64,000 nt of DNA from positions 164,749 to 228,748 of the forward strand of contig JAIUNK010000003.1 in the NCBI GenBank assembly GCA_020161845.1. Reading direction: 5' to 3'. The stretch comes from Actinomycetota bacterium (lineage in GTDB: Bacteria; Actinomycetota; Actinomycetes; Actinomycetales; Dermatophilaceae). Positions 30,527 through 41,700 of this stretch are shown piece after piece (the stretch's first letter is position 1; each line of letters starts with the position of its first letter). The notes under the pieces were generated by a model. That model made no database searches. It worked only from the letters and a program-made list of their open reading frames with translations, and was not told the DNA's origin. Made by a program: the position numbers and the translations under genes.

Positions 30527-30604
30527 CGCGGACCGCCTGTCGCAGCACGGGTTTCGCGCGCTGGAACGACCGTACGGTCAGGGTCCGCCCGGCCACCGGA
30601 TTGT

Positions 30605-30616
30605 TAGGCTCGGGCC
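30605..30616 (+). promoter_or_regulatory. Leaderless promoter of the Hsp70-like gene
   Basis: TAGGCT (30605-30610) lies 6 nt before the ATG at 30617, without a ribosome site. Confidence 0.5.
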
Positions 30617-32134
30617 ATGAATCTGGGCATCGACTTCGGCACCACGCGCACGATCGTGGCGTACGCCGACCGGGGCAATTATCCGGTCGTCTCCTTCCTC
30701 GACGCCGACGGCGACGCCCACGAGTTCTTCCCCTCCGTCGTCTCGATCCGCGACGGACGGCTCGTCTGCGGCTTCGACGCCCTCGCCGCCGCGGCCGACG
30801 GCGCGCCGCTGGTCCGCTCGTTCAAGCGCCTGCTCGCCGTGCCCGATGTCAGCGCGGACACCGCGGTCGAGGTCGGCGAGGCGACCTATCGCCTGCTCGA
30901 CGTGCTGATCGCCTACGTCGCGGGGCTGCGCGAGGCGCTGTGTGGTCGCAGCAGCATCGCCGAGTCGCTGACCCGCGCCGGGGCGGGGCCGGTCGTGATC
31001 GCCGTGCCCGCGCACGCCCATGGCGCGCAGCGCTTCCTCACCCTGGAGGCCTTCCGGCGCGCCGGATTCGAGGTCGTGGGGATGATCAACGAGCCGTCCG
31101 CGGCGGGTTTCGAATACACCCACCACCGCGCCAAGACCGTCACCTCACGGCGTACCCGCGTCATCGTCTACGACCTCGGCGGCGGCACCTTCGACGCCTC
31201 GCTGGTCTCGGTCGACGGCACCAGCCACGACGTGCTGGGTTCGCTCGGTCTCAATCAGCTCGGCGGGGACGACTTCGACGCGACCCTGGTCGAACGGGCC
31301 CTGGCCGCCGCGGGGAAGCGCCGCGAGGACCTGACGCGCCGCGGCTATCGGCAACTGGTCGATGAGTGCCGGGAGGCCAAGGAGCACCTATCCCCGCAGT
31401 CCAAGCGCATCGCGCTCGACGTCGCCGGCCAGGATGTCGTGGTGCGCACGGAGGACTTCTACGACGCGGCGGCCCCGCTGGTCGAGGCCAGTATCGAGGC
31501 GATGGCGCCACTGATCCCGGGTCTCGACGACGGCGACCCCGACCTCACCGACATCGCCGGGATCTACCTCGTCGGCGGCGCCAGCGGCCTGCCTCTGGTG
31601 CCCCGGCAGCTGCGCGACCGGTTCGGCCGGCGGGTGCACCGATCGCCGTACCCCGCCGCATCGACGGCCATCGGCCTGGCCATCGCCGCGGACCCGGACG
31701 CCGGCTACTCGCTGCACGACCGGCTCTCCCGCGGCTTCGGGGTGTTCCGGGAAGCCGGTGGCGGCCGGCAGCTGGCGTTCGATCCGATCCTGGACCGGCA
31801 GGTGGCGGTGCCCGCGACCGGTCAGTCGGCCCTCACCCGCAAATACCGGGCCGCGCACAACATCGGCTGGTTCCGGTTCGTGGAGTACGGCGACGTCGAT
31901 GCGGCCGGCCAGCCGCGCGGCGACATCATGCCCTTTGCCGAGGTGGTCTTCCCCTTCGACCCGGCGCTGCAGGCCGGCGGCGATCTGACGGCGGTCCCGG
32001 TGGTACGCCGGGAGCGCGGCCCGCTGATCCAGGAGACCTACACCATCGACCAGCACGGCATCGTCCAGGTGCGGCTGGCCGATCTCGACACCGGTTTCGA
32101 ACGCTCCTACCGGCTGGCCGCCGCGCACGCCTGA
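30617..32134 (+). CDS. Hsp70-family protein, lid-less
   Basis: A 505-residue DnaK relative. The nucleotide-binding domain is complete: LGIDFGTTRTIVAYA (phosphate 1), NEPSAAGFEYTHH, VIVYDLGGGTFDASLVSV (phosphate 2) and IYLVGGASGLPLVPRQL (adenosine). After about residue 375 a beta-rich segment follows (VEYGDVDAAGQPRGDIMPFAEVVFPFD) but the helical lid of DnaK (about 100 residues) is missing. Actinobacteria often carry such paralogues of unknown function. No grpE or dnaJ lies nearby, so it is not the housekeeping DnaK. Confidence 0.88.
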   Translation: MNLGIDFGTTRTIVAYADRGNYPVVSFLDADGDAHEFFPSVVSIRDGRLVCGFDALAAAADGAPLVRSFKRLLAVPDVSADTAVEVGEATYRLLDVLIAYVAGLREALCGRSSIAESLTRAGAGPVVIAVPAHAHGAQRFLTLEAFRRAGFEVVGMINEPSAAGFEYTHHRAKTVTSRRTRVIVYDLGGGTFDASLVSVDGTSHDVLGSLGLNQLGGDDFDATLVERALAAAGKRREDLTRRGYRQLVDECREAKEHLSPQSKRIALDVAGQDVVVRTEDFYDAAAPLVEASIEAMAPLIPGLDDGDPDLTDIAGIYLVGGASGLPLVPRQLRDRFGRRVHRSPYPAASTAIGLAIAADPDAGYSLHDRLSRGFGVFREAGGGRQLAFDPILDRQVAVPATGQSALTRKYRAAHNIGWFRFVEYGDVDAAGQPRGDIMPFAEVVFPFDPALQAGGDLTAVPVVRRERGPLIQETYTIDQHGIVQVRLADLDTGFERSYRLAAAHA

Positions 32135-32165
32135 CCCGCCCCGGCGCGTCACTGGGCCGGCCGGG

Positions 32166-33110
32166 TCAGCTCTGGTCCGGCTCCCGGATCGCCACCTCGG
32201 TGGGGAAGTCGTCGTACGCCCGAGGGTCCTCCAACGGCTCCAGGTGCACGGTCAATTGCACGCCCGGGAAGCGCTCCTGGGCCGCAGCCTCGATCTCCTC
32301 GACGACGTCGTGACCTCGCTGAACGGTCCACTCCCCCGGCACCAACACGTGCACCTCGGCGAACCGGTGGTGCCCGGCCTCGCGGGTGCGCAGCGCGTGG
32401 AACCGTACGTCGGGCCGGGTGAAGCCGGTCAGCAGCTCGGCGAACGCCGCGCTGTCGGCGTCCTGCCAGGCCTTGTCCATGAGCCCGTCCGTGGATTCCC
32501 GGAGCAACCGGTAGCCGGTGAAGATGATGTTGAGCCCGACGAGCATCGCCACGACGGGGTCCAGGCGCTCCCACCCGGTCAGGGCCACCAGGAGCACACC
32601 CACCACCACGCCCGCGGAGGTCCACACGTCGGTCATGAGGTGGCGCCCGTCGGCGACCAGGGTCAGGGAATGGTGCGCCCGGCCGACCCGGATCAGCACG
32701 ACGGCCACCACGCCGTTCACCGCCGAGGCCAGCACGCTGATGCCCAGCCCGATCCCCACGTTCTCCAACGGCTGCGGGTCCAGAAAGCGCTGCCCGGCGG
32801 AGTAGATGATGAAGGAGGCGGCGACGACGATCATCCCGCCCTCCACGGCCGCCGAGAAGTACTCGGCCTTGGCGTGGCCGAACTGGTGCTGCTCGTCCGC
32901 CGGCCGGGCGGCGACCTTCAGGGCATACAGGGCGACCCCGGCGGCGACCAGGTTCACCACCGATTCGGCGGCATCGGAGAGCAATCCGACCGACCCGGTG
33001 AGCAGATAGGCCCCGGACTTCAGGGCGATGGTGATCAGGGCCGCTCCGACGGAGAGCCACGCGAAGCGGGCGAGACGGGATCGGTCGGAGACAGCGGCAG
33101 CGGCGGACAC
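32166..33110 (-). CDS. Cation diffusion facilitator (CDF) metal exporter
   Basis: A 314-residue transporter with about six membrane helices. The metal-site helix pattern is LLSDAAESVVNLVAAGVALYALK (helix 2) and DGRHLMTDVWTSAGVVVGVLL (helix 5), with the DEQHQFGHAKAEYFSA signature. The C-terminal cytosolic part (about 225-314) has the HHRFAEVHVLVPGEW dimerisation fold. Zn, Fe, Mn or Co are all possible; the Asp-containing helix 2 does not fit a strictly Zn-specific site. Confidence 0.9.
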   Translation of the reverse strand: MSAAAAVSDRSRLARFAWLSVGAALITIALKSGAYLLTGSVGLLSDAAESVVNLVAAGVALYALKVAARPADEQHQFGHAKAEYFSAAVEGGMIVVAASFIIYSAGQRFLDPQPLENVGIGLGISVLASAVNGVVAVVLIRVGRAHHSLTLVADGRHLMTDVWTSAGVVVGVLLVALTGWERLDPVVAMLVGLNIIFTGYRLLRESTDGLMDKAWQDADSAAFAELLTGFTRPDVRFHALRTREAGHHRFAEVHVLVPGEWTVQRGHDVVEEIEAAAQERFPGVQLTVHLEPLEDPRAYDDFPTEVAIREPDQS

Positions 33111-33162
33111 CTGGTCAGTATCCGCCGCTGCGCTGCCGTGCTAAAGCGAGGCCCGCCTCAGT

Positions 33163-35163
33163 TCAGCCGCCGAAGACGGTCAGGCCGGCGAAGGACTGTG
33201 CGACCTGCTTCCAGGCCACCGTGCCATTGCTGGCGCGAGTGCCGAACGAGGCCGTGCCGTCGGCAGCCACCCCCAGGACGCCGGACTTGCGGTCGCCGTA
33301 CGCATTGGAGACGCCGGTCAGCACGCTGAACCGACTCCAATCGCCGGGCTGGTTGACCTGGTTGTAGAAGCCACCCTTGCCGGTGCCGGTGTAGACCACG
33401 CCGACGCCGTCGAAGGTGACCGCCACCAGGCTGGGTCGGCCGTTGCCGTCCCAGGAGCCGACGCCGGCGAAGGATTTGATCGAGCCCCACCCGTTGCCGA
33501 TCTGGATCCCGGCCCGGGCGAAGCCGCCCTTGCCGTTGCCCGAGTAGAAGTACATGTTCCAGTTGGTGCGGTTGGTGGCGATGATGTCGGGCAGGCCGTC
33601 ACCGTTCCAGTCGCCGGGCGCGACGATCGTCTGCATGTCCCCCCAGCCGTTGCCGATCTTGCTGGCGGCCTTGAACCCGCCATTGCCGTTGCCGGGGTAG
33701 AGCCACAGGTCACCGTTCCACCTGTTGCGGGCCAGGATGTCCGGAGTACCGTCGCCGTTCCAGTCACCCGCGACCGTCACCACGTCGAACTGCTGCCAGC
33801 CGGTGCCGCCGATCCTCTCCGGTTCGGTCATGTTCCCGCTGCCGTTCGGGCTGGACAGCATGAGCTGACCGGAGGCGTCGCGCGCCAGGATGTCGGTGTC
33901 GCCCATGCCGTCGAAGTCGCGGAAGATCTGCGAGATGGCCGGGCCGCTGACCGATCCCATCAGGCTCGTGACCTCGGTGCGCAACCCGGGAATCAACGGG
34001 TAGAGAGTCCCGCCGGGGCACGCCGTGTAGTAGGTGTCGCGGTGTCCGGTGATCGTCGACATGGTCTCGTAACGATCGGACTTGTTGTTGTAGAGCTGCA
34101 TCGTCCCCTGCGGGTTGATGCCACGCAGGCTGGTCTCCCACGCCATCAGCTGGGTCAGCGAGCCGCGGGCCGCCGAGGACAGCCGCTCGGAGTCGTAGTT
34201 GCCCAGCATGGACACGCCGATGGTCCGGTCGTTGTTGCTCAGTGTCGCCGCCGGCCACACGGGCTGCTCCGGGTAGAGCCAAGCCCGGCCCTGCCAGATG
34301 CGGCCGTACCGGTCGATGATGAAGTTGTAGGCGATGTCGTCCCAGCCGAGGGTCTTGGTCGCGTAGCGGTACATCGCGCGCAGCATGCCGGGCACGTCGG
34401 CCGGGCCGTAGTTGTTGCTGTCGGCGGTGTGGTGGATGACGATGCCGCGCGGGGTGTTGCTCTCGGGCGTACCGGTCCGCCAGGACTCGTCGGCGCCCCA
34501 CTGGGCCCGGGTGTAGATGTTCGGTCGGGCCGTCACGGCGTGCGCGGCACCGGCCTGAGCGGCGCCCACGGTCGCGTCGGCGTCCGAGGATCCGGGGTCG
34601 ATGACCGTGAGCTTGGGGTCGATCGGCTGGTGGCCGGCCGCGCCGATCACCCGGCCCTGCACTTCGGTGGCCCCCGTGACCATGTAGAGCTCGCTGCCCT
34701 GGCGGGCCGGGGTGCCCTTGGCGTTCTTGCCGGCGTCCGGGCCGACGGAGGGGTCGACCTCCAGGTTCTCCCAGGCGCCCCAGTTGCCGTCCTTCTTGGT
34801 CCGCAACTGGGCCGCGGCCTTGCCGCCGGTACCCTTGGCCCAGGTCACGGCCACCGCGCTGAGCTTGCTGCTGATCGCCTGCGGTGCCGTGGCGCGCAGC
34901 ACCTCGACACCGGCGTCAGGCAGGGTCTTGGTGCCCTGGGTGTCTTCCGCCACCTCGCGCCGGACGTCCGCGATCTCGCCCGAAGACAGGGGCGCGGCCG
35001 AGGCGGCCTCGGGCCGACTGACGTCGACCATCACGGTCTCCGACGCGGCCCCTTGCACCGGTTTTGGCGTCGGCTTCGCCGAGCTGATGTCTACCGGGAG
35101 GATGACGAACAGGGGCGTCAGGAGCACCCCCGCGAGCACAGGGGTGAGACGTCGCAGCCGCAC
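33163..35163 (-). CDS. Secreted N-acetylmuramoyl-L-alanine amidase with FG-GAP repeats
   Basis: A 666-residue exported protein. The GTG at 35163 gives an Arg-rich start and a signal peptide (LRRLTPVLAGVLLTPLFVILP); a longer frame to 35310 would precede it and is rejected. Residues 210-390 are an amidase_2/PGRP domain: NIYTRAQWGADESWRTG, IVIHHTADS (zinc His244/245), YNFIIDRYGRIWQGRAW and STITGHRDTYYTACPGG. From about 405 come FG-GAP/VCBS units (GDWNGDGTPDILARNRW, GDWNGDGLPDIIATNRT and others). It cuts the peptide from muramic acid; the propeller-like repeats should bind the cell surface. Confidence 0.92.
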   Translation of the reverse strand: MRLRRLTPVLAGVLLTPLFVILPVDISSAKPTPKPVQGAASETVMVDVSRPEAASAAPLSSGEIADVRREVAEDTQGTKTLPDAGVEVLRATAPQAISSKLSAVAVTWAKGTGGKAAAQLRTKKDGNWGAWENLEVDPSVGPDAGKNAKGTPARQGSELYMVTGATEVQGRVIGAAGHQPIDPKLTVIDPGSSDADATVGAAQAGAAHAVTARPNIYTRAQWGADESWRTGTPESNTPRGIVIHHTADSNNYGPADVPGMLRAMYRYATKTLGWDDIAYNFIIDRYGRIWQGRAWLYPEQPVWPAATLSNNDRTIGVSMLGNYDSERLSSAARGSLTQLMAWETSLRGINPQGTMQLYNNKSDRYETMSTITGHRDTYYTACPGGTLYPLIPGLRTEVTSLMGSVSGPAISQIFRDFDGMGDTDILARDASGQLMLSSPNGSGNMTEPERIGGTGWQQFDVVTVAGDWNGDGTPDILARNRWNGDLWLYPGNGNGGFKAASKIGNGWGDMQTIVAPGDWNGDGLPDIIATNRTNWNMYFYSGNGKGGFARAGIQIGNGWGSIKSFAGVGSWDGNGRPSLVAVTFDGVGVVYTGTGKGGFYNQVNQPGDWSRFSVLTGVSNAYGDRKSGVLGVAADGTASFGTRASNGTVAWKQVAQSFAGLTVFGG

Positions 35164-35319
35164 TTGGAGTTCTCCTTGCCTTCGGTTCGTTCGACGGCAC
35201 CGCTGCACCGCCACGTGCGGCGCTCGGTGCGCCGCTGTATCCCCTGAAATCCCCGGGTCAATTTCGTGACCACGGAGGACTCTGTAGGAGGTTCGGCACG
35301 GCCTCGCCAAACGTGAGCA

Positions 35320-35347
35320 AATGTAGGCCTGTCAGCTGTTCAGACAA
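35320..35347 (-). promoter_or_regulatory. Promoter of the amidase gene
   Basis: On the minus strand TTGTCT (35347-35342) and TACATT (35325-35320) are 16 bp apart. The resulting leader is about 150 nt. I looked for a c-di-AMP riboswitch in it and found no matching motif. Confidence 0.45.
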
Positions 35348-35361
35348 GGAGGCAAATCCTG

Positions 35362-35379
35362 GTCAGCCGGGGGGCTGAC
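35362..35379. terminator. Hairpin between pfp and amidase
   Basis: GTCAGCC and GGCTGAC form a 7-bp stem with a GGGG loop, followed on the minus strand by CAGGATTTGCC. Confidence 0.4.
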
Positions 35380-35419
35380 TGCGAACGGTCGGTTTTTTCG
35401 ACCAAGAGTCACATGCGAA

Positions 35420-35446
35420 AGCCCGGTGGTCAGAGACCACCGGGCT
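35420..35446 (-). terminator. Hairpin downstream of pfp
   Basis: An 11-bp perfect stem AGCCCGGTGGT / ACCACCGGGCT with a 5-nt loop begins 83 nt after the pfp stop. No T-run follows. Confidence 0.65.
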
Positions 35447-35529
35447 GCCGCAGAAAGTCGGACGTCCGTTCTAGGTGGGCGTCCAGTCCGCATTATTCAT
35501 ACGGAAGTACGACGCGTGGGGCGCGCCGA

Positions 35530-36762
35530 TCACTGGCCGCCAGGGTGCTGCGCTTCCGGCCAGCCCTGCCCGATCTCCTGAAGCAGCGTGGTGAACCACT
35601 CCTGGCGGAAGTCGAAGGCCTTGTGCCCGGCGATGCGGTCGAACTCGATCGGGCGCAGCTCCTCACCGTGGTCCTCGTCGTTGCCGATCACGCCCGGGGT
35701 GCCGGCCAGGGCCGAGTCCACCGCGAGGTCGGTCATCTTCTTGATGAGCTGCAGGTCGAACTCGTTGGCCGGGGCCGAGCGCGAGAAGTAGCCGGACTTC
35801 TGCACCAGCACCTTCTCGGCGCCCAACTTCGCCGCGAACTGCTTGCCGAACCATGCGCCGGGGTTGATCTCGTCGAGGCGCACGTGGCCGAAGGCGTCGC
35901 GCGGCACGTCCTCCCCGGCCGCCTCCATCTGCTCGACGATGTCCGCGACGCCGGCGCCCTCGGAGATGAACAGGTTGACATTGCCGACCGTGTCCATGAC
36001 CTGCTTGAGGCGTTGCGCCTCGGCGTCGATGTGCAGCTCGATCTCCGGCACGTAGCAGCCGTGGATCTCCCACGCCGCGCGCGAGAGACCGAACTCCGGC
36101 AACCACTGGCGGGTGTCCAGCCAGGCGCGGTATTCGCGGGCGGTCGCCGCGGTCAACCAGCCGCAGTTGCGGCCCATCACTTCGTGGATGATCAACATGC
36201 GCGAGCCGGCATTATGCTCCGCGATGACATTCGCGGCGAAGCGCGCGCCCTGCTCGGCCGCGGTCTGCGCGCCGAGGCTCTGCTTGATCGGCACGATGTC
36301 GTTGTCGATGGTCTTGGGCAGGCCGACCACCACGAGGTGGTGGCCGGTCTTCTCCAGGTGTGCCGCCAGGTCCGCCGCCGTCGTGTTGGTGTCGTCGCCG
36401 CCGATGGTGTGCAGCACGTCGACCCCGTCACTGGTGAGCCGCTCAGCCGCATAGGCGAGCGGGTCGGTGCCGTCATCGGGGACCAGCCCCCGCTTGATGA
36501 GGTCCTTGATGTTGGTCAACTTGACCCGCGAATTGCCCAGCGGTGAGCCGCCGTACTGGTGCAGCAGCCCCGCACCCTTGCGGACCTCGTCGGTCACCGT
36601 CATGTAGTCACCGGTCAGCAGGCCTTGGTAGCCGTGCTTGTAGGCGATGATCTCGACGTCGGGGGCCACCTCGGTATAGCGCTGGATCAGCCCGCCCACC
36701 GCGGAGGACAAACAGGGGGCAAAACCGCCGGCGGTGAGTAAAGCGACGCGACGAACGGACAT
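35530..36762 (-). CDS. pfp: Pyrophosphate-dependent 6-phosphofructokinase
   Basis: A 410-residue glycolytic enzyme converting fructose-6-phosphate and a phosphoryl donor to fructose-1,6-bisphosphate. The phosphate-donor motif reads GGDDTNT (residues 121-127): the Asp following GGD is the hallmark of PPi use, whereas ATP-PFKs have Gly. The active-site segment is PKTIDND (149-155), with the PPi-type Lys150. MGRNCGWLTAATA is the fructose-6-phosphate part. The reaction is therefore probably reversible. Hairpins follow the gene. Confidence 0.92.
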   Translation of the reverse strand: MSVRRVALLTAGGFAPCLSSAVGGLIQRYTEVAPDVEIIAYKHGYQGLLTGDYMTVTDEVRKGAGLLHQYGGSPLGNSRVKLTNIKDLIKRGLVPDDGTDPLAYAAERLTSDGVDVLHTIGGDDTNTTAADLAAHLEKTGHHLVVVGLPKTIDNDIVPIKQSLGAQTAAEQGARFAANVIAEHNAGSRMLIIHEVMGRNCGWLTAATAREYRAWLDTRQWLPEFGLSRAAWEIHGCYVPEIELHIDAEAQRLKQVMDTVGNVNLFISEGAGVADIVEQMEAAGEDVPRDAFGHVRLDEINPGAWFGKQFAAKLGAEKVLVQKSGYFSRSAPANEFDLQLIKKMTDLAVDSALAGTPGVIGNDEDHGEELRPIEFDRIAGHKAFDFRQEWFTTLLQEIGQGWPEAQHPGGQ

Positions 36763-36861
36763 GCGGCATCAACTCCCAGGTCGGTGAGGGGTCTCGCGGC
36801 CCACCTTACCGGTGCGCCACCCCGGGCAGCGGTTGTCGCGCGTCCCGTCCGCGGGCTCCCC

Positions 36862-36894
36862 GAGGCCGCCCCGCGGGGTGCCCCGCGAGGCCTC
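36862..36894 (-). terminator. Hairpin terminator candidate after the GCS2 gene
   Basis: GAGGCC/GGCCTC and an inner CGCGGGG/CCCCGCG form a long GC-rich bulged stem, 25 nt after the stop of the minus-strand gene. Confidence 0.5.
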
Positions 36895-36918
36895 AACGTC
36901 GACGTGACGGTGAGTGCG

Positions 36919-38412
36919 TTAGTCCTGATCAGCCGGCAGTCCCCAGGTGTGCACCGGCTCGTTGCTCTCGGCGTACTCCAGATAGATCCGCAGCATCTCG
37001 CGCAGCGCCGTGGCGCGGTCCGCACCCGCCTCTTCCAGGCGGCGGACACAGTCCAGCTGCCACGATGCGCCGTTCTGTCGGGACAGACAGCGACCCTCGA
37101 TGACCCCCAGATATCGGTCGGCCGACGTCGCCGAGACCCCCGCCTGCGCGAGACCGTCGTGCGCCAGGGGCAGCAGGTGGCGCAGCGTGAGTTCGTCGGC
37201 GGTGAGGGTGGAATACCCCGGCCAGTACATCCTGCCGAGGATGCCGTCCCGGGCCCCGTGCCGGAAGTTGGCTTCGGCGGCGGAGAAGCTCATCTGCGTC
37301 CAGACCGGCCGTTCGTCGGCGGCCAGCACCGCCACCAGGCCGTAGTAGAAGGCGGCATTGGCGAGCATGTCCAGCGGGGTCGGCCCAGACGGCAGCACCC
37401 GATTCTCGACGCGCAGGTGCGGTCGACCGTCGGCGGTGTCGTAGATCGGCCGGTTCCACCGGTAGACCGTGCCGTTGTGCAGCATCAGCTCCGCGAGTTC
37501 GGGGGCCTCACCGGCCTCCAGGACCGCGACGGGGTCCTCCTCGGAGACCTCCGGCAGCAGGGCCGGGAAGTAGCGCACGTTGTCCTCGAAGAGGTCGAAG
37601 ATCGAGGTGATCCAGCGGTCGCCGAAGAGCACCCGGGGCCGAACCCCCTGGTTGGCGAGCTCCACCGGCCGCGTGTCCGTGGCCTGCATGAACAGTTCGA
37701 TCCGGGTCTCGTGCCAGAGGGCCTTCCCGCAGAAGAAGGGGGAGTTCGCCCCCACCGCGACCTGCGGCCCCGCGATGGCCTGGGCGGCATTCCAGGCCGC
37801 GGCGAAGCGCTGCGGCGCCACCTGGAGGTGCAGCTGGAACGACGTACACGCCGACTCGGGCGCGATCGAGTCGCTGTAGAACGCCAGACGCTCCCCGGAG
37901 CCGCCCTCGAGGTCGAGGAAGATGTCCTCCCCACGCGCCCGCATGATGGCGTCGTTCAAGGCCAGATACCGAGTGTTCTCGGTCATCCAGCCGTCCCGCA
38001 GGTCGTCCGGCAGCAGCGTCGGCAGCACCCCGACCGCCGCCGGGCGGCAGCCCACCGCTTCGCCCGCCGCCCGCACCGCCGCGAACCGGTCCACCAGCTC
38101 CTGTTCGAGGTCCAGGGCCTGGTCCCCCACCAGCACCCGCGGCGCCACGTTCAACTCCAGATTGAATCGGCCCAGTTCGGGCACGAACGAGGCGTCCTGC
38201 AGGGCGTCGATGACCTCGGCGTTGCTGCGACTGGGCCGCATCTGCTCGTCGACGAGACTCATCTCGACCTCGAAGCCGGTCGTCGGAACCGTCGCATCGA
38301 AGCGATGGCTGGCCAGCATGCGCTCGAAGACGTCCAGATCCTGACGCACCTTCTCGCGGTAACGCTGCCGATCCTGGTTGCTCCACTCGGCGCCACCCAC
38401 CTGCGCACCCAT
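36919..38412 (-). CDS. Glutamate--cysteine ligase family 2 (GCS2) protein
   Basis: A 497-residue carboxylate-amine ligase-like protein. Features are TTGFEVEMSLVDEQM near the start, PELGRFNLELNV, ESACTSFQLHLQV and PHLRVENRVLPSGPTPLDMLANAAFYYG. This fits the GCS2 fold (glutamate-cysteine ligase type 2), which couples a glutamate carboxyl group to an amine using ATP. Actinobacteria do not normally make glutathione, so its true product may be another gamma-glutamyl compound. The ATG follows GGGAGGTGG. It stands alone, 156 nt before pfp in the same direction. Confidence 0.82.
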   Translation of the reverse strand: MGAQVGGAEWSNQDRQRYREKVRQDLDVFERMLASHRFDATVPTTGFEVEMSLVDEQMRPSRSNAEVIDALQDASFVPELGRFNLELNVAPRVLVGDQALDLEQELVDRFAAVRAAGEAVGCRPAAVGVLPTLLPDDLRDGWMTENTRYLALNDAIMRARGEDIFLDLEGGSGERLAFYSDSIAPESACTSFQLHLQVAPQRFAAAWNAAQAIAGPQVAVGANSPFFCGKALWHETRIELFMQATDTRPVELANQGVRPRVLFGDRWITSIFDLFEDNVRYFPALLPEVSEEDPVAVLEAGEAPELAELMLHNGTVYRWNRPIYDTADGRPHLRVENRVLPSGPTPLDMLANAAFYYGLVAVLAADERPVWTQMSFSAAEANFRHGARDGILGRMYWPGYSTLTADELTLRHLLPLAHDGLAQAGVSATSADRYLGVIEGRCLSRQNGASWQLDCVRRLEEAGADRATALREMLRIYLEYAESNEPVHTWGLPADQD

Positions 38413-38568
38413 GCCGCCACCTCCCGATCGCCATCACCTGTCGGCCCTGTGCCTGTCGCAGCAAAGCACACGGCCGGACGCAGCGCGCTCCGGGTCACCC
38501 GCAGGGCGCCGGCCGACCCGAGGCGTGCGTCACAGGGATGCGGGGTGGCGACCCGCCGACCAGCGGAC

Positions 38569-41463
<2,895 letters not shown>

Positions 41464-41548
41464 GGGGCGCTCCTGGAGTCCGGTACCGCACCACGGCGGT
41501 TCGGCGTGCACTCCCCACTTGTCACCCGCAGCGGTTCCAAGGTGCCTA

Positions 41549-41644
41549 GTCGCCCGGTCCTGGTGCCTGAGAGGTTGTGGGGATTCTTGCCCCTTCGGCG
41601 CCCTGCTCGGTCGTGTCATTCCGACAGGGGCTCTCCCGCGCGAC
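41549..41644 (-). ncRNA. Glycine riboswitch, single aptamer
   Basis: Read on the minus strand, GCGGGAGAGCCCC (5' part), GGCGCCGAAGGGGCAA (core) and CTCTCAGGCACCAGGAC (3' part) are the conserved glycine-aptamer sequences. The P1 helix closes with GTCGC (41644-41640) and GCGAC (41553-41549). Only one aptamer is present; many glycine riboswitches are tandem. It ends 85 nt before the gcvP start, so it should turn on gcvP when glycine is high. Confidence 0.93.
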
Positions 41645-41700
41645 GTGGCGGCGATCGCCAGGCTAGCACCGACCGGCGGGCCGCACAGCGACCCCCCGGA

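Larger units (their letters stand above)
35164..35529. other. 366-bp region between amidase and pfp (both leftward)
   Basis: No gene is seen here. It contains a promoter for the amidase (35320-35347) and two hairpins (35362-35379 and 35420-35446) that probably end the pfp transcript. Confidence 0.6.

Noticed and set aside
30617-33110. Hsp70 and CDF genes as a new two-component stress operon
   Set aside because: They are convergent, not co-transcribed, and nothing in the sequence links them.
35164-35320. Possible c-di-AMP (ydaO-type) riboswitch in the leader of the amidase gene, as known for some cell-wall hydrolases
   Set aside because: None of the conserved ydaO sequence blocks could be found in the leader on the minus strand.
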